From: Halichondria panicea
Taxonomy: Eukaryota; Porifera; Demospongiae; Suberitida; Halichondriidae
Assembly: GCF_963675165.1 (NCBI RefSeq)
Contig: NC_087377.1
Coordinates: 12,200,632-12,264,631 of the forward strand
Direction: 5' to 3'
Length of the DNA stretch: 64,000 nucleotides
Part shown: positions 12,500 to 24,527 of the stretch, in pieces
How positions within the stretch are numbered: the first letter of the stretch is position 1
Layout of the letters: each line of letters starts with the position of its first letter
Program-made: the position numbers and the translations under genes
Notes under the pieces: model-generated
Databases searched by the model: none
Told to the model about the DNA's origin: nothing
The model's input: only the letters and a program-made list of their open reading frames with translations

Positions 12500-12740
12500 C
12501 ATGTAGCATACTCACACCTTTACCCTTCACTCTTCTCCCACGGTTCTCCTGGGTTGTGATAGTGTGAGTCCATACATCCTCCCCTCCTCATTTTGGGGTC
12601 ACTGAACCACACGAGTACATCTGCTGGCCTGTGTGGGCCGGGTCGTCATGGATATGAGATGCACCACAGCTGGTGACAGGTCCAGGATCAATACCAGAAG
12701 AGCTGAGGAAGGGGGAGGATGAACAGTAGTAAAATAATTC
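12500..12740 (-). pseudogene. Isolated exon of the HEAT-repeat gene
   Basis: Minus-strand copy of the exon carrying SSSGIDPGP and QQMYSCGSVTPK, with changes that break the frame between them. Its downstream intron sequence (12361-12500) matches the same intron in the other copies. No neighbouring exons of the gene are present. Confidence 0.65.
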
Positions 12741-13034
12741 ATATAATTTGCTTCTTAAAACACAATACTGTATAGCGGGTGATTTTCGTGAGGTAAAAAT
12801 GTCGTTCAACTCGAAAACGGTGATGTTTATTAGTAAAAATTTCGTTTGATTTCACTGCTTGCACTGCATTACATGCGTTCCGGTAAGCCACGCCTAAGTT
12901 TTCGAGGGGAAAAATTTCGTGGAGGTCAGTGTATTCTTGTAGCTTATGTAACAGCTAGGGTTTCACAATGTTGTGTGGCCAGATTATGGGATTACGTTAA
13001 AGTTTGGTTGGTTTGAAACAACTAAAATGAAAGG

Positions 13035-13208
13035 TACTGTATAGCAGGTAATTTTCGTTGGTGCAAATTTTCATACAAACTACCCATTTGCATTCGTGCA
13101 GGTCAGGATGGTGACGTTGAACATAAGAATTATTATTGTGCCAGAAAAAGTTTACAGTTTTAATTTTCGTCCACTGATACGAAAACCGCTATATACCCAC
13201 TATACGGT
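13035..13208. mobile_element. MITE of the TACTGTATAGC family
   Basis: Left end TACTGTATAGCAGGTAATTT is inverted relative to the right end (CCGCTATATACCCACTATACGGTA). The 173-bp interior is TTTTCG-rich with no coding content. A one-ended relative lies at 12768-12930. Confidence 0.65.
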
Positions 13209-13599
13209 AATCATGGCAGAAGTTATGCTCTATGAAGCATATGTAGGTGGAGTCACCAACATTTTAGTGAATTTTGAAGGACTCGTAAATAAAAAGCCAT
13301 AATTATGATACATGGGGCTAAGGTGTTAGTATGTATGCCAAGTTTCGTTGAAATCTAAGGGGGTGCTCATTTTTTGTGGTGACTAAATTGAGGAATGTCC
13401 CATAAACGAAGTAAGTACTCTAAGTGACACAAATTCACACAATGTACGTGGATTTTTAGTCAAGCTGAGTGCATGGGTTTGGCTGCATGTGAGTTGAGGG
13501 TGACACAGAATGGCACAATAAACATACGTGGGTACAGTAGCAATCGTCCTGTATAAGGAAAGTCAGACTTAAGCCTATGTCATGCCATACAGTGCTACC

Positions 13600-16500
13600 A
13601 TATTATTACGCAAAGACTCACGTTAGATTATGTTGTTCTATTCTCCCTCTGAGGATTATTCTCCCCAGCAGCTGACAGAGTGAGGTGAGACAGTCCACTC
13701 CAGCAGACTGCACCAGGGTATTGTCACTGCTCTGTGGGTGTGGTGGAGGGGGGTACGGTACATGTAAATAACTGGAGTATGTAAATCAACATTATCAATA
13801 TTGGAAACAGTGTTTTGGAGCAAACCTATGATATTGAAAGTAATGGCTCCTACACAGTCCCAATAACTCACCAGTCCATAGAAGATACAACTCTAGGTGT
13901 CTCTTGAACATTCTCTCACCCAGTAACTTGGCAAACACTGGCAACTGTGGACAGAGAAAGAGAGAGAGCAACATCGAACACACTCAAAAAAAATCAAGAT
14001 AAAATTTTAAGGGAACTGGAGGAGGGAAGTTAATCCAGTGTATTATACGTTAGCCTCAATTTACATCATACGCTGTACTCAACACTTGTGGACACTTGGA
14101 TCCTTGTGTATCACTATAGTGACTACCACCACATTTATACCACATGCACATCTACAAAAGTACCCTTATCACACACATCTTTGTACATGATCAATACACC
14201 TAATCTACACAACGTACCTTTATCCCATACCCCACTACACCCTCAATCACATAGCATATCCACACACAACACACCCTCACCCTTCACTCTTCTCCCACAG
14301 CTCTCCCAGCTTGTGATAGTGTGAGTCCATACATCCTCCCCTCCTCATTTTGGGGGCCAGTGAATCACACGAGTACATCTACTGGTCTGGGTTGTTATGG
14401 ATGATGCACCACCTTAAATACACCCGGTCCAGGATCAATACCAGTGGAGCTGAGGAAGGAGGGGGAAGAACGAATATAATTTGCTTCTTATCAAAGTGTA
14501 TTGCACAATCTTTCAAACAGCTGTTCAGGTAGTGAAACAGTCGAAAGAGCTTTAAGCGCTCAATGTACAACAGTATTGATTATGAAGCAGCAGCTTACAA
14601 GGTTAGAGAAAGAGATAGAGAAACTTTAAGTGCTGTACAAGTGAAGTACAAGATGGAGATAAGACAAGGAATGTAGTGGTCACCCACAACTTGATGATCT
14701 GTTACAGAACACAAAGACAAAACAAAAAAATACACTTCATACTAGCTAAACTGTAACAGGATTACAAAATACAACCACAGCCAGTTAGGTTCCATAATAC
14801 AGTGCATGCAGCTAGTATCTTCAAAGGTTTCTTAATGGGGCTTTCATACTTGTAGTGTTGTTTTCACACGTCAGCTAGTGAATAAAGAGCACGACTATTC
14901 TCCACATACAATGAAAAGGTAATGAGCTGAGCATGCAAATAAACTTGACAGTATACACCTCAAATTATCAGCACCCGGCCTATAGTCTGTACAGTATCTC
15001 ACCATAGGCTTTGGTGACGCTGGTGAGAGCAGTAGCTGTCCCTTGTCTAACTGAGGGTATGCTGTCTTCAAGATTGGCAAGGAACAGTGGGAACAGTTCA
15101 TCCAGCTACGATCTGAGGAGAGGGGGAAATACTAAAAGTACAACTGATCAGAGTTAAAAAAATACCAGAAGGTAAGTGCTTGATCCAATTGAAACTGATG
15201 GATATTGTCACAAGTATATACACATGCACATGTAGTTTAATAGTTAGGGTATGTAATTCTTACCTGCACTCATCTGGGAAGCATCCCAAGAAGTTACCAC
15301 AGGCCAGACAGGCGGCAAAGGGGTGAGTAAAATAAAGAATAGATGATTTACTTGACTGACACTAACCATCTCTCACGGGCTGGCCAGTTATCGTCATGGA
15401 AACACTCTAACAGTATACTCTAACAGTACACCTGCATACAGTCTAAGACAATCCTTGCTCATCTGTGTGTGGGGGAGGGTGGATTCCTAAATATGCTTGG
15501 GTACAAGTGAGAAATAACGACAAGGTACATGTAGTTCGAGTTTAGGGGATATGCAAATCTCAAATCAATCAAACAGCTCGTTATTCAGCCAGAGTTTCAT
15601 CTAGTGGGGGGGGGGGGGGGCTGGGGTGAACCTTACCCCCCAAAATGTGTGTATAATAATAACATCATCACAATAGTACTGTCTATGATGTGCAATATGT
15701 AACTAGATCTACTGTGATGTACTAGCATGTAATAGGGGGTGTGGTAAACAAATGTGGGAGTGGCCAGACATTTTGCGGCGTGGTAAACCTTCCCCCCCAA
15801 ACTTTTAATCCTAGATGAAACCCTGTCAGCCAGTACGTAGGTTACTCACCTTAGTGCCCAGCTCTGCAGTGCAGATGCAGGCTGCCTCTCTCACTGCATG
15901 GTTGGCCGCCTGGCTCTGGGAGATGTAGAAGTCCACCTGCACACACACACACATCAACATCATGCACAACAAGATTGGGACTGCTTTAATATTATACATA
16001 GAATTGCTTCAATATTGAACATTGTGAGCTAACCTGCTACTAAATATTGCACTGCCAGAATCGATCTTAAAATACAGCTACATGTATTTGACCACCAAAG
16101 AGTGTCGCTCTAAACATAATAACTGGTAGATTTGGTAAAGATTGCAGAATGGATAAGCAATAATCACACTGAGTCCAAACAGACGGTAAAGACCCACTAT
16201 ACAATAAGTGATATACAGCTTTGGTAAGGTCATACCATTATTTGACAGACATAACCAAGAGCATGCAGAGCATTTTGGGGCGAGTGTGTATCGGAGTTAT
16301 ACGCTGTATAATGTATATGATTTCAATGCTAGCCATTTCAATTACAGCAGTATGCTAAGAATTGAGTGCAGAGGCCAACAGGAGGAGCAAGGTTATCACA
16401 AGAACTCTTGCTGGATCCAAGTACAAGCAGAACAATAAATTGTTGATGAAAAAACTTCCGAGCATGCCTGTGTGACCTCATGAAATTATTATTGATGATA

Positions 16501-17000
16501 AAACAATCTTCTACTTACTAGGAGTTCTAGCAAGTCATCTGCTGCAGGTGGCCTCAAGAGTCTTAGTTGTGTCTTGTCTGAGCTTCATTGTAGCTAGCTA
16601 TAGTTGTGCCCATGCACAGCAATTCACGTAAAGTTGGTAAAAGGTCGTGAGTACAAAAAACAAATATCATGCCGGTCCATGATCATGACAGACAGACAGA
16701 CAAAATTGCAACGTTGAGCACTATAGGTAGGGACTCGTTTTGCTCGCCCCAATTATTTACCGGTTGGGAGTGTTTCAAAACAAATAGGTGACTGTTTTTA
16801 TAGCAGTACTACAATTCCATCAACCCACATCATCATATGCACTGATTGCTACTAGCTCACCTGCAATCTCGTAGCTGGTCTTAAGTTCCTTTGCCAGTTG
16901 CTCTTCTCTGATCTTATACAGAGATGATCAGCCAGCTCCCTCCAGGTTGGTCGTCCAGAGCAACTATTCATCATCCATTAATCAATCACTTCAGTCAAGC
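13600..17000 (-). pseudogene. HEAT-repeat gene fragment M2 (best exon coverage, disrupted)
   Basis: Minus-strand exon remnants, 5' to 3': 16862-16990 (N-terminal exon ending KIREEQLAKELKTSYEIA, with a stop near its start); 15855-15938 (VDFYISQSQAANHAVREAAC); 15366-15470 (LLECFHDDNWPARE, with a 13-bp tandem duplication that shifts frame); about 15275-15323 (AACLACGNFLGCFPDE); 15000-15115 (a helix pair resembling LRSWLDELF and IPSVRQGAAAALTS); 14290-14455 (PKMRRGGCMDSH type); 13870-13950 (LPVFAKLLGERMFKRHLELY); 13640-13735 (LVQSAGVDCLTSLCQLLGR). The motifs alternate hydrophobic and charged residues as in HEAT repeats, and VRQGAA-type turns support that class. The LLPLCAETLQ exon is absent here. 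The original is probably a large scaffold protein; this copy is not functional. Confidence 0.7.
15590..15825. mobile_element. MITE with CAGGGTTTCATCTAG ends and 5-bp TSD, copy 1
   Basis: Left end CAGAGTTTCATCTAG is inverted relative to right end CTAGATGAAACCCTG. The direct repeat TCAGC flanks it (15585-15589 and 15826-15830). The interior contains opposed G and C runs and no open frame. A second copy is at 39611-39828. It sits in an intron of HEAT fragment M2. Confidence 0.8.
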
Positions 17001-17149
17001 AATTAGAATTGTCATTAATCTTCAATCTAGTGGAGAAAATGAGATATAATTGAGTGGGTAGTATGATTAAAAACAACATAACGGCACATGTATCTTATGA
17101 AACCACTAAAAGTAGGTAATGAAATGAGTCACCACTTTAGATAAAGACT

Positions 17150-17590
17150 CTAGAGTGGACAAGTAATAATCACATGCACTGAGCCAAACAACACAGACGG
17201 TAAAGATCTGCTAGGCAATAAACACTACAATAAAAGGTCGTAGCTTTGATAAAGGGTCATACCATTATTTGATGGACATAATTATTACCAAATGGCTGGT
17301 TAGCAGTGTGGGTAGGTGTGGTTGTCTCTCCTCTGGAGAGAGGTGGACCAGGAACTCCCTTGTAGCTACAGGGGGAGGGGATATAACAGGTGGATATACA
17401 TGTCTCAATGCTTGACACAGTGGATCGAACCTCTAGACTAACAGTGACTGTAATAAAGAGGTGGTTGAAGTACATGTTTTGGGGGCTTTGGGCTGGTCAA
17501 CCCGGCTGTATGAAAATGGGTGACCACAAAACTGAATGCTGTGAACTTTATCAGAGCATGAAATACACCTCAGCTATGCATTATTAAACG
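17150..17590. repeat. Dispersed 5'-flank repeat of the HEAT gene family
   Basis: Sequence with CAGACGGTAAAGATC and AAAGGGTCATACCATTATTTGA recurs at about 6690-6900, 16140-16260, 49200-49270, 61700-61800 and 62520-62720, usually upstream (on the minus strand) of the N-terminal HEAT exon. It includes the uninterrupted version of the insertion site occupied at 8317 and 62778. Confidence 0.6.
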
Positions 17591-17599
17591 TTAATGGTA

Positions 17600-18490
17600 T
17601 ACACATCTATGAAACATTGCAAGGCATGTACATGTGTGTGCGTGGGAGGGGGATTAGTATTAACTCAGTCAATAGATAGGAACGACAACTTAAAAATAAA
17701 ACCAAGGATGATTCATGCATGCAGGTGAATCTTACTGGACATGTACTCTACTGTGGTGCTTACGTAGATGTACGTACATGTATGCTTGAATAAAAGTTTT
17801 TATACAGTCTCACTTACTCATTAGGACTCCAACTTAGAATTTAATTTCCCATCCTGGATTCTCAGAATTTTGATGAGGACAATATCCATTATAATGATAT
17901 AATGTACGTAACAAGAGGCCTAGATTCAAGGCTATAATGATTAACTGATATTAGAGTAAATAATAATGGAGTAAAACGTTACCGAGGTTAATAGAGTAGG
18001 CTACAGAATTTCGTTAGATGTCAATAATCGTTAGTTAAAAGTGCATATAATGCACAAACAAAACGAGATTGATTCTAACTGCCTGCACACACCAATAGGT
18101 GGCTAAGGGACTACTAACCAGCGAACATTTAGATGGGCCAAGTTACTTCCAGTTGGAGCTGTGATAGCTAGAAAAAACTGTCCAATCATTCGATTTTCGG
18201 CGAGTGTAATCTATTTCTGTTTTTGGCAGAACTAGAGCTAACTGACACATAGCTACTGGGCTCAATCTAGATAGAATACAGTACATGGTGGAGCAATTGC
18301 AGAGTCAGTAAACCTGAGCTAGAGTAGTTTGTGCCTGACGAATGTGAAGTGCTGAGTCAGCATACATTCATATATAGTAACACATGCTTGATCAGATGGT
18401 GCAAAATATACATTTTTATCACTGCTTGTTTCCTTAGAATGAGTGTCTGAACATACATTGTGTCTGATTATAGATGCCTTACTCTAGCTG
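17600..18490. other. No gene recognised
   Basis: AT-rich DNA. The stretch 17690-17800 closely matches 61915-62030 (TGAATCTTACTGGACATGTA), so it belongs to the duplicated HEAT-gene upstream region. Confidence 0.5.
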
Positions 18491-18494
18491 ACTG

Positions 18495-18590
18495 CATACT
18501 CACCAGCCTCAGGACTTCCTTTGCCTGTTGCTATTCTCCATCTTACTGAGATGGTCCACTACCTCCCTCAGCTCAATAGCAGCATATCAT
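18495..18590 (-). pseudogene. Orphan N-terminal exon of the HEAT gene
   Basis: The minus-strand frame reads ELREVVDHLSKMENSNRQRK then a stop, matching the N-terminal exons at 16862-16990 and 62395-62500. No other exon of that gene lies upstream of it in the expected order. Confidence 0.55.
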
Positions 18591-19319
18591 AGGTACGAGA
18601 AACTTTTCCATTGGCACGGTGACAATCCAACAGCTGATGCAAATAAAAAACAAAGGGTAAAGACCCAATACACAATAAACATTAACTGAACAAGGGTACT
18701 GCAACGGTGGAAGTCGGCAAGGATCATGAGTCCCAAAAGCAAATCATTGTGCCGGTCCATGACATAATTATGGCATACAGACAAAATTGCAACGTTGAAG
18801 ACTAGGTAGGGACTCGCTTCGCTCGCCCCAATAATAATGGGTTGTATAGTAGGTTGCTTACTCCCTTCATGTACTCCAGATCTACAGTTTGCAAGCTTGC
18901 TAAAATTAATTCCTATAAAATTGGTATCTATGTATCTGTCAGTTTCAACTTTCAACACTGGCATAAATATATAGGTATCAATAATATTATTGACAACAAG
19001 CGCACAATAATTATTATTAATAAGGCTGATATCACACAAGTCTTCTTTTGTCAATGATAGTGACCGAATCTTTCATTTTTAAGGCAAGGTATATCACATC
19101 AGTTTGTGGGTGCAAATACAATGACTTCACACCTCACTGCATGACAAGTTCAGTTTGTAATTTGGGAGACCACATTTCTGGACGATAAGATAAATAAATA
19201 GATAGTTGCATGGCTGATTTTCCTAATCCCAAAATAAATGTCATGTCATAAAATAATTATTCATAACACCAAGATAATTATATCAAAATGACAAATACCG
19301 GGTGGTAAAGTACAGATAA

Positions 19320-19638
19320 CTATAAATAATAATAATTACTAACTTCCAAAGAGACATCTCCTGCCACCAGTCTTAGTCGCATAGCTGCAAATAAAATTCA
19401 TGAACGTACATGCATCATGTGATATGAACATTTGGTTTGACTGCATACTTGCGATGTTCTTTACTCTATTCTGTGAGGCTTCCTTTGCTTTTTTCTATAA
19501 CATGTTTGCAATCACGTAATTATTATACAGCATTGTCAAGTAATCACTCACCTTTTTTAGTATTAGGGCAATTACACTAATGAAGGCTAAACCGGCAAGA
19601 AAAATTACAATAATGGTGATCCCCCAGTAGCCCAGTGC
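19320..19638 (-). CDS. 3' end of an unidentified single-pass membrane protein
   Basis: Three minus-strand exons join in frame. 19552-19638 (29 codons, phase 0) gives one hydrophobic helix (WGITIIVIFLAGLAFISVIA) followed by LKK. 19449-19494 continues KKAKEASQNRVKNIA. 19320-19384 ends TMRLRLVAGDVSLEV then a short tail to TAG at 19320-19322. The splice sites are good (GTGAGT, GTATGC donors; CTACAG, TTATAG, TTGCAG acceptors). The upstream ectodomain exons are not identified; candidates are the disrupted exons at 22168-22605 and 23510-23850. Family unknown. Confidence 0.4.
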
Positions 19639-19808
19639 CTGTAGAAAAGGTGTGCACTATGCATAATCATCAAAAATTGAGATTATCTTGTTTGAGAAGA
19701 AAAAAGCTGTGAAGCTGATACCGCACCAGATAGATTACAAGGTATGTTTCTCTTTATGTGTCAAGTTAGTTTCTGCATAGCTCCTTTCTATTTTTGCTAG
19801 CCGTCGTG

Positions 19809-20405
19809 TAGCGATTCCAGGCCGATTAAAATACGGCCTGGTACCTATTGCAGGGGTGATAGTGCGCATGCGTTAGTTTATTCACCAAAATCTGGGGAAT
19901 CCCCTTTTCTTCCCTCATCTATTTTCTATCTTTGTAAACATCAGGTTAGCTCTCTATTGCGTTGTTCCAGAAGGCTTTCACACTAGTCTGAAGCCAGGAG
20001 AGGCTCTCATCTACCTCTATGACGGTTGTATGGTCAGGATGTCTTACCATGGATCTGTACAGGCTATGGGAAGTGTATGGTGCCTCAAACTGCTACTCGT
20101 GAAGACAACCCGGCTATAGGACAGTCCTAGACGTAGATGAGAGCATCTTTTGTCTTAAAACTAGTGTTCAAGCCTTCTAGACCAACGCAATAGACGGCAT
20201 AAGCCACAGCTTCACAAAACTCAGTCATAGAGATAAAATATTACGGAACATATTCTTAGTAAACGGACTAATTTCCGGTATAATTTACTAAGGTTTTACG
20301 TTCGTAGTACGATTACCCATATTCTGGGTAATTTGAAGCGCATGCGCACTATCACCCCTGCAATAGGTACCAGGCCGTATTTTAATCGGCCTTGAATCGA
20401 GGCTA
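19809..20405. mobile_element. Mutator-like foldback element with exact 9-bp TSD
   Basis: The ends are inverted over about 60 bp (19819-19872 against 20339-20392), containing AGGCCGATTAAAATACGGCC. The outer bases read TAGCGATTCC and GAATCGAGGCTA. The direct repeat GCCGTCGTG flanks it at 19800-19808 and 20406-20414. A second, inner inverted pair (ATTGCGTTG near 19957 and CAACGCAAT near 20184) makes a nested hairpin. No coding frame. Confidence 0.85.
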
Positions 20406-20977
20406 GCCGTCGTGCTAAATCGTCCGGATTTTCATGTAGCTTGAATTTCCATGCTTTACTCTACATGCATAATTATAGCCAAGGTTTTATATAGCAATAT
20501 AGCAACTTTATATTCAATCATCGTGTCTGTTGTTTTGTAAACAAAATAATGATATTAACACTTGAGAACTGAATGTAAACAGTAGCAAATCTCAACCATC
20601 ACAACAATTAATATTTATATGCAATATTATTAATGGTTATCGTTCTGTTAAAATGTGTTCAGCATTTATGATTATAGTATAATGTATAATTATATACAGC
20701 ACATGCAGTCAAGGAGTATAATTAACATGAATTATAATGTTGTTTGTTAAATGTCTCCATGCACATGCTGATAATTGCAGCAAGGGTTGAACACACATGC
20801 ATGCATGCACAGATCTAGAGCACAGTACATTGGGAACCTTCTTTTATACAAAGTTAAGTAACTTCTAGCCAGTTCTAGGTCGATTGTTCTGGATCATTAC
20901 AGTTCCAGTGGATTACTCCACCCTTAGATGAAAGATTCATCTGCATGGGAATTGATATATGTTCCAGTTGTCTATAA

Positions 20978-21130
20978 TTATATGTGACCTTTAGTAGACC
21001 GTCTGAAAGGCTCTTGAGGTTGAAGTTGCTCTTCCTGGTGTTGTGACTCTTCTAGCTGAGCTGGAGATGCATGAGGGTATAATGTCTGTCTCATTGGCAT
21101 TTCTTCTTCAGTTTGGGGTGAAGACGAGAC
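20978..21130 (-). CDS. C-terminal tail exon of an unidentified gene
   Basis: A minus-strand exon of 51 codons behind a CCAG acceptor and ending TAA at 20978-20980. It reads VSSSPQTEEEMPMRQTLYPH, then a glutamine/glutamate-rich stretch, and ends RRSTKGHI. The composition suits a cytoplasmic tail. No membrane exon was found immediately upstream, so the assignment rests on one open exon and one acceptor. Confidence 0.3.
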   Translation of the reverse strand, partial: VSSSPQTEEEMPMRQTLYPHASPAQLEESQHQEEQLQPQEPFRRSTKGHI

Positions 21131-21139
21131 CTGGAATAA

Positions 21140-22160
21140 TAATTATGATTCGCATGCATGTCTAATATACAAGTAGGAAGAAGTGCTCTTATTTTCTTTA
21201 TTCTACCCGGCTATAATTATACTATATCAGGGGGCATGATTGTAATTCAGTATATATGGATGCATGATCCCAGAGCCACTTTGTAGACTTCAATGTAAAA
21301 CATCACGTGAATCGCTGTTTTTATGATAATTATATAGGTCAACCGTCCCGGATTAGTGAGGCTCTACGTGTGCCGCCTATTTATACCTGAAATGTCCCGG
21401 ATTTTTAAGGTTGCTGCTCCAGAGCTGGGACAATATAGTCCAAAGAAGCTCATAGCACTGAGGAGACTATTATTATAGCTGCCTATTGATATTTGTAACC
21501 AGATAACGGTGGAAATGAAAGGGTGTGTCTCTAAATTTGGCGCAATCATCCCTAAGCTCCTAGCTACCTAAGCTATTTCTACGACCCTGTATGCAATGCA
21601 TGAACAACTGACGTTGTTGTAACCGTGATTATATTATAGGCCATGCAGAGAAGCAGGAAACTCGTGAAGTCAATACATTTGGAGCCATCTTAGTAGCATG
21701 CAGCTGTTGTATAATTATGGAGCTATTTTGTATTCAACCAAGCTACAAAGAAGCATGGGTAAAAAGATTATGAGCTTGTAAGCTGCATATGCTACATGAT
21801 CTGAGGCTAAAAGAATGCACGTCGACAATGAATTTCTTGGTGACGAGGCAATTCATTGCCTACAACTAAAATAATATTAGTGAATTGCCTGGAAGTTTGA
21901 AAATTCCTGGTTATTGTATGGTGGCCTTAAAGTGTATAGATACTGGCACTGCTATATATGAGTTTCCCGTGATTATGCCTGCATGCATACAATAAGTAAA
22001 AATTAATATTCAGCATGATATCATGTGTGTGTATATTAGCAATAAGTTTAGTAGCTTTATATTTATGTTATATATAGCTTTGACACGTACATGTTGAGGC
22101 CGCAGGCAGCGCTTTCATTACAAAAGTTCTCAGTAAAGATTTAATCTTTTATTCCTTCAC
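21140..22160. other. No gene recognised
   Basis: AT-rich intergenic or intronic sequence. Around 21340-21430 it shares a dispersed repeat with 2755-2850 (GTCCCGG and TTGCTGCT blocks). No exon is supported. Confidence 0.5.
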
Positions 22161-22167
22161 AATCACT

Positions 22168-22605
22168 TCAACTGATGTATATTTCTATGAGTTGAAGTCC
22201 AATATTAGCGTGTACACTGGGATTATAGAAGCACATTCGTAGCTCAATGTCATCAGTAGTTGGAGTTGATAGAGTTTTCGTAAACCACAGAGGATTGTTG
22301 TTATTGTAACACGTGTTGAGGCTCGACTGACCATCCCACAACGCATTATCGGGATGCAAACGAAACGGGTGTACATTATAGATGTGGCCACACTATCACA
22401 AAAGTAGTCATTTCCGACAAATGGAGGAGAACCAAAAGTGTTCCCCTCATCACAAGGACAGCGCACGTGAGCGTCAGTATCACCACTGGTTCCATTAAAA
22501 TAACCACTAGCAAACGTCCAGATATGTGTGCGTGGAGATTGTCCATGCGTGACACTGCATGAGTCCATCGACATATGCAACATCGATAGTATTCCTACCT
22601 GCTAT
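22168..22605 (-). pseudogene. Secreted-domain exon (HIWTFA...PPFVGNDYFC type) with frameshifts
   Basis: Minus-strand sequence contains, in order, VAYVDG, SVTHGQSPRTHIWTFASG, CPCDEG, PPFVGNDYFCDS, NALWDGQSSLNTC, LWFTKTLSTPTTDDIELRMC and an end IGLQLIEIYIS then stop. These are hallmark blocks of a cysteine-rich domain common in cnidarian, sponge and mollusc extracellular proteins. The blocks occupy different frames: a shift lies near 22545 (after VAYVDG) and another near 22375 (after YFCDS). A splice acceptor is visible near 22600. The order is complete, so the exon was intact recently. The domain recognition is from memory of the family, not a search. Confidence 0.65.
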
Positions 22606-22784
22606 TAACTACTATTCTGATGAAAAGGCTGAAATGGCATTCCAAGTAAGCAAAACTAGGCATAACTCGAGAACGAAGCATTATTTGCAAATCAGAGTGA
22701 CCAATCCCAAATCCAAGAAAACATGACTAAAAGCCTATAGAAACTCTTACTTGCACTTTATTGATCCTTGAGCAGCTGTAGCAG

Positions 22785-23412
<628 letters not shown>

Positions 23413-23509
23413 TACTACCGTATACCTCGCTTGCGCATGCGCACCGAGGCATAATAATTTTTACAGTAACAGTATATTCAAGACAATTCACTCACCCAGG
23501 TTAGGCTCA

Positions 23510-23850
23510 GACAGGGTCATATCTCCTCCATGTAGTTAGTACAGTACAACAGTAGGACCCGGTTGGAGTGAGCTAGGGGTTGGTCACTCTGTAGTTTAGT
23601 CTGATGATCTGAGAACCATTCCTGTTAATGTAGAACTGGTGTCCTGGTTCACCACCATTGTTCAGTATCACACACCCACCATGCAGGATATGTCCACTGT
23701 CCTAATAGTCCATTACCAATGTTGTCAGCACCATTTCTACAGAAGGTAGTGAGGTCAGTGCGACAGGTGAGAGAAGGGAGACCACCAATGATTATGTAAC
23801 TCTCTCCAGTGTCAGTGATGAAGATCTAAGTCTAGGACCATATCCCATGC
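23510..23850 (-). pseudogene. Ig-like ectodomain exon remnant
   Basis: The minus-strand translation has TDTGESYIIIGGLPSLTC, GLLGQWTYP, then after a frame change VILNNGGEPGHQFYINRNGS, QIIRLNYRV and TPTGSYCCTV. The layout (first cysteine, W-x-Y-P, then G-x-Y-C-C) matches Ig-like domains of sponge receptors. A frame change near 23680 and in-frame stops (for example after RVTNP) disable it. A possible signal-peptide exon lies at 23930-23970 but also has a stop. It differs in sequence from the plus-strand array's Ig domain. Confidence 0.55.
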
Positions 23851-24043
23851 AGATCAGGTAGACTGTTCAGTGATTTATAGCTTCTACCACAGGATTACCT
23901 TGCTGTCCCAAACAGGTGGACAGTCACACAACACACAGTAGCAACACCTTGAGTATCCTCCATTGCATGCTGCAGCCTTTATATCTGTTTGGAAGTTTTT
24001 CCATTAATGATCCTTACCCACCCAGAGCCAGTCTAGCCTAGAA

Positions 24044-24075
24044 TCCAGGCCGATTAAAATACCTTTTCTCAGAGG
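24044..24075. mobile_element. Single left end of the TAGCCTCGA-type element
   Basis: TAGCCTAGAATCCAGGCCGA, followed by TTAAAATACC, matches the ends of the 19809 and 25828 elements. No matching right end with a target duplication was found nearby, so this is a solo end or a truncated copy. Confidence 0.45.
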
Positions 24076-24527
24076 GGGGAGGGGGAAGACCGCCCTTGAT
24101 TTTTCCCCCGAGCTATTAAGTCTGGCCCCCAGACCAGCCCAGAGCACGCAGCAAAATCTTGGTCCACACCACTCCTCTGAGTCCTCAGAGACACCATCAC
24201 TGTCCCTCACCCGTTGTCCTACAGGTGGTATCTCCATGCACGGCAGCTCAGGCTCCGCCGGATTGGTTTAATAGGTCGGAATTGTCCTCTTGTGATTTGT
24301 CTCATTCATGCGCATCTTCATAATCATGGCATTCTTACACAAACAATAGCAATAGAAGTATATAGTGGTACACAGCAGATCTTTGAACCTGCAAAAATTA
24401 ATGCTGAAAAAATAAAACTCGTGAATATTTATTTGTGAGGGACCACAATACGCTTAAATATAATGCTCACTGAAGCATGTAACAATGCATGGAGAATTCA
24501 AATTTTAGCCCAGTGACAGGAGAAGTC

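Noticed and set aside
23930-23970. Signal-peptide exon for a minus-strand Ig gene
   Set aside because: The hydrophobic frame (ILKVLLLCVV) contains a stop and lacks its own ATG, so it was not called as a separate feature.
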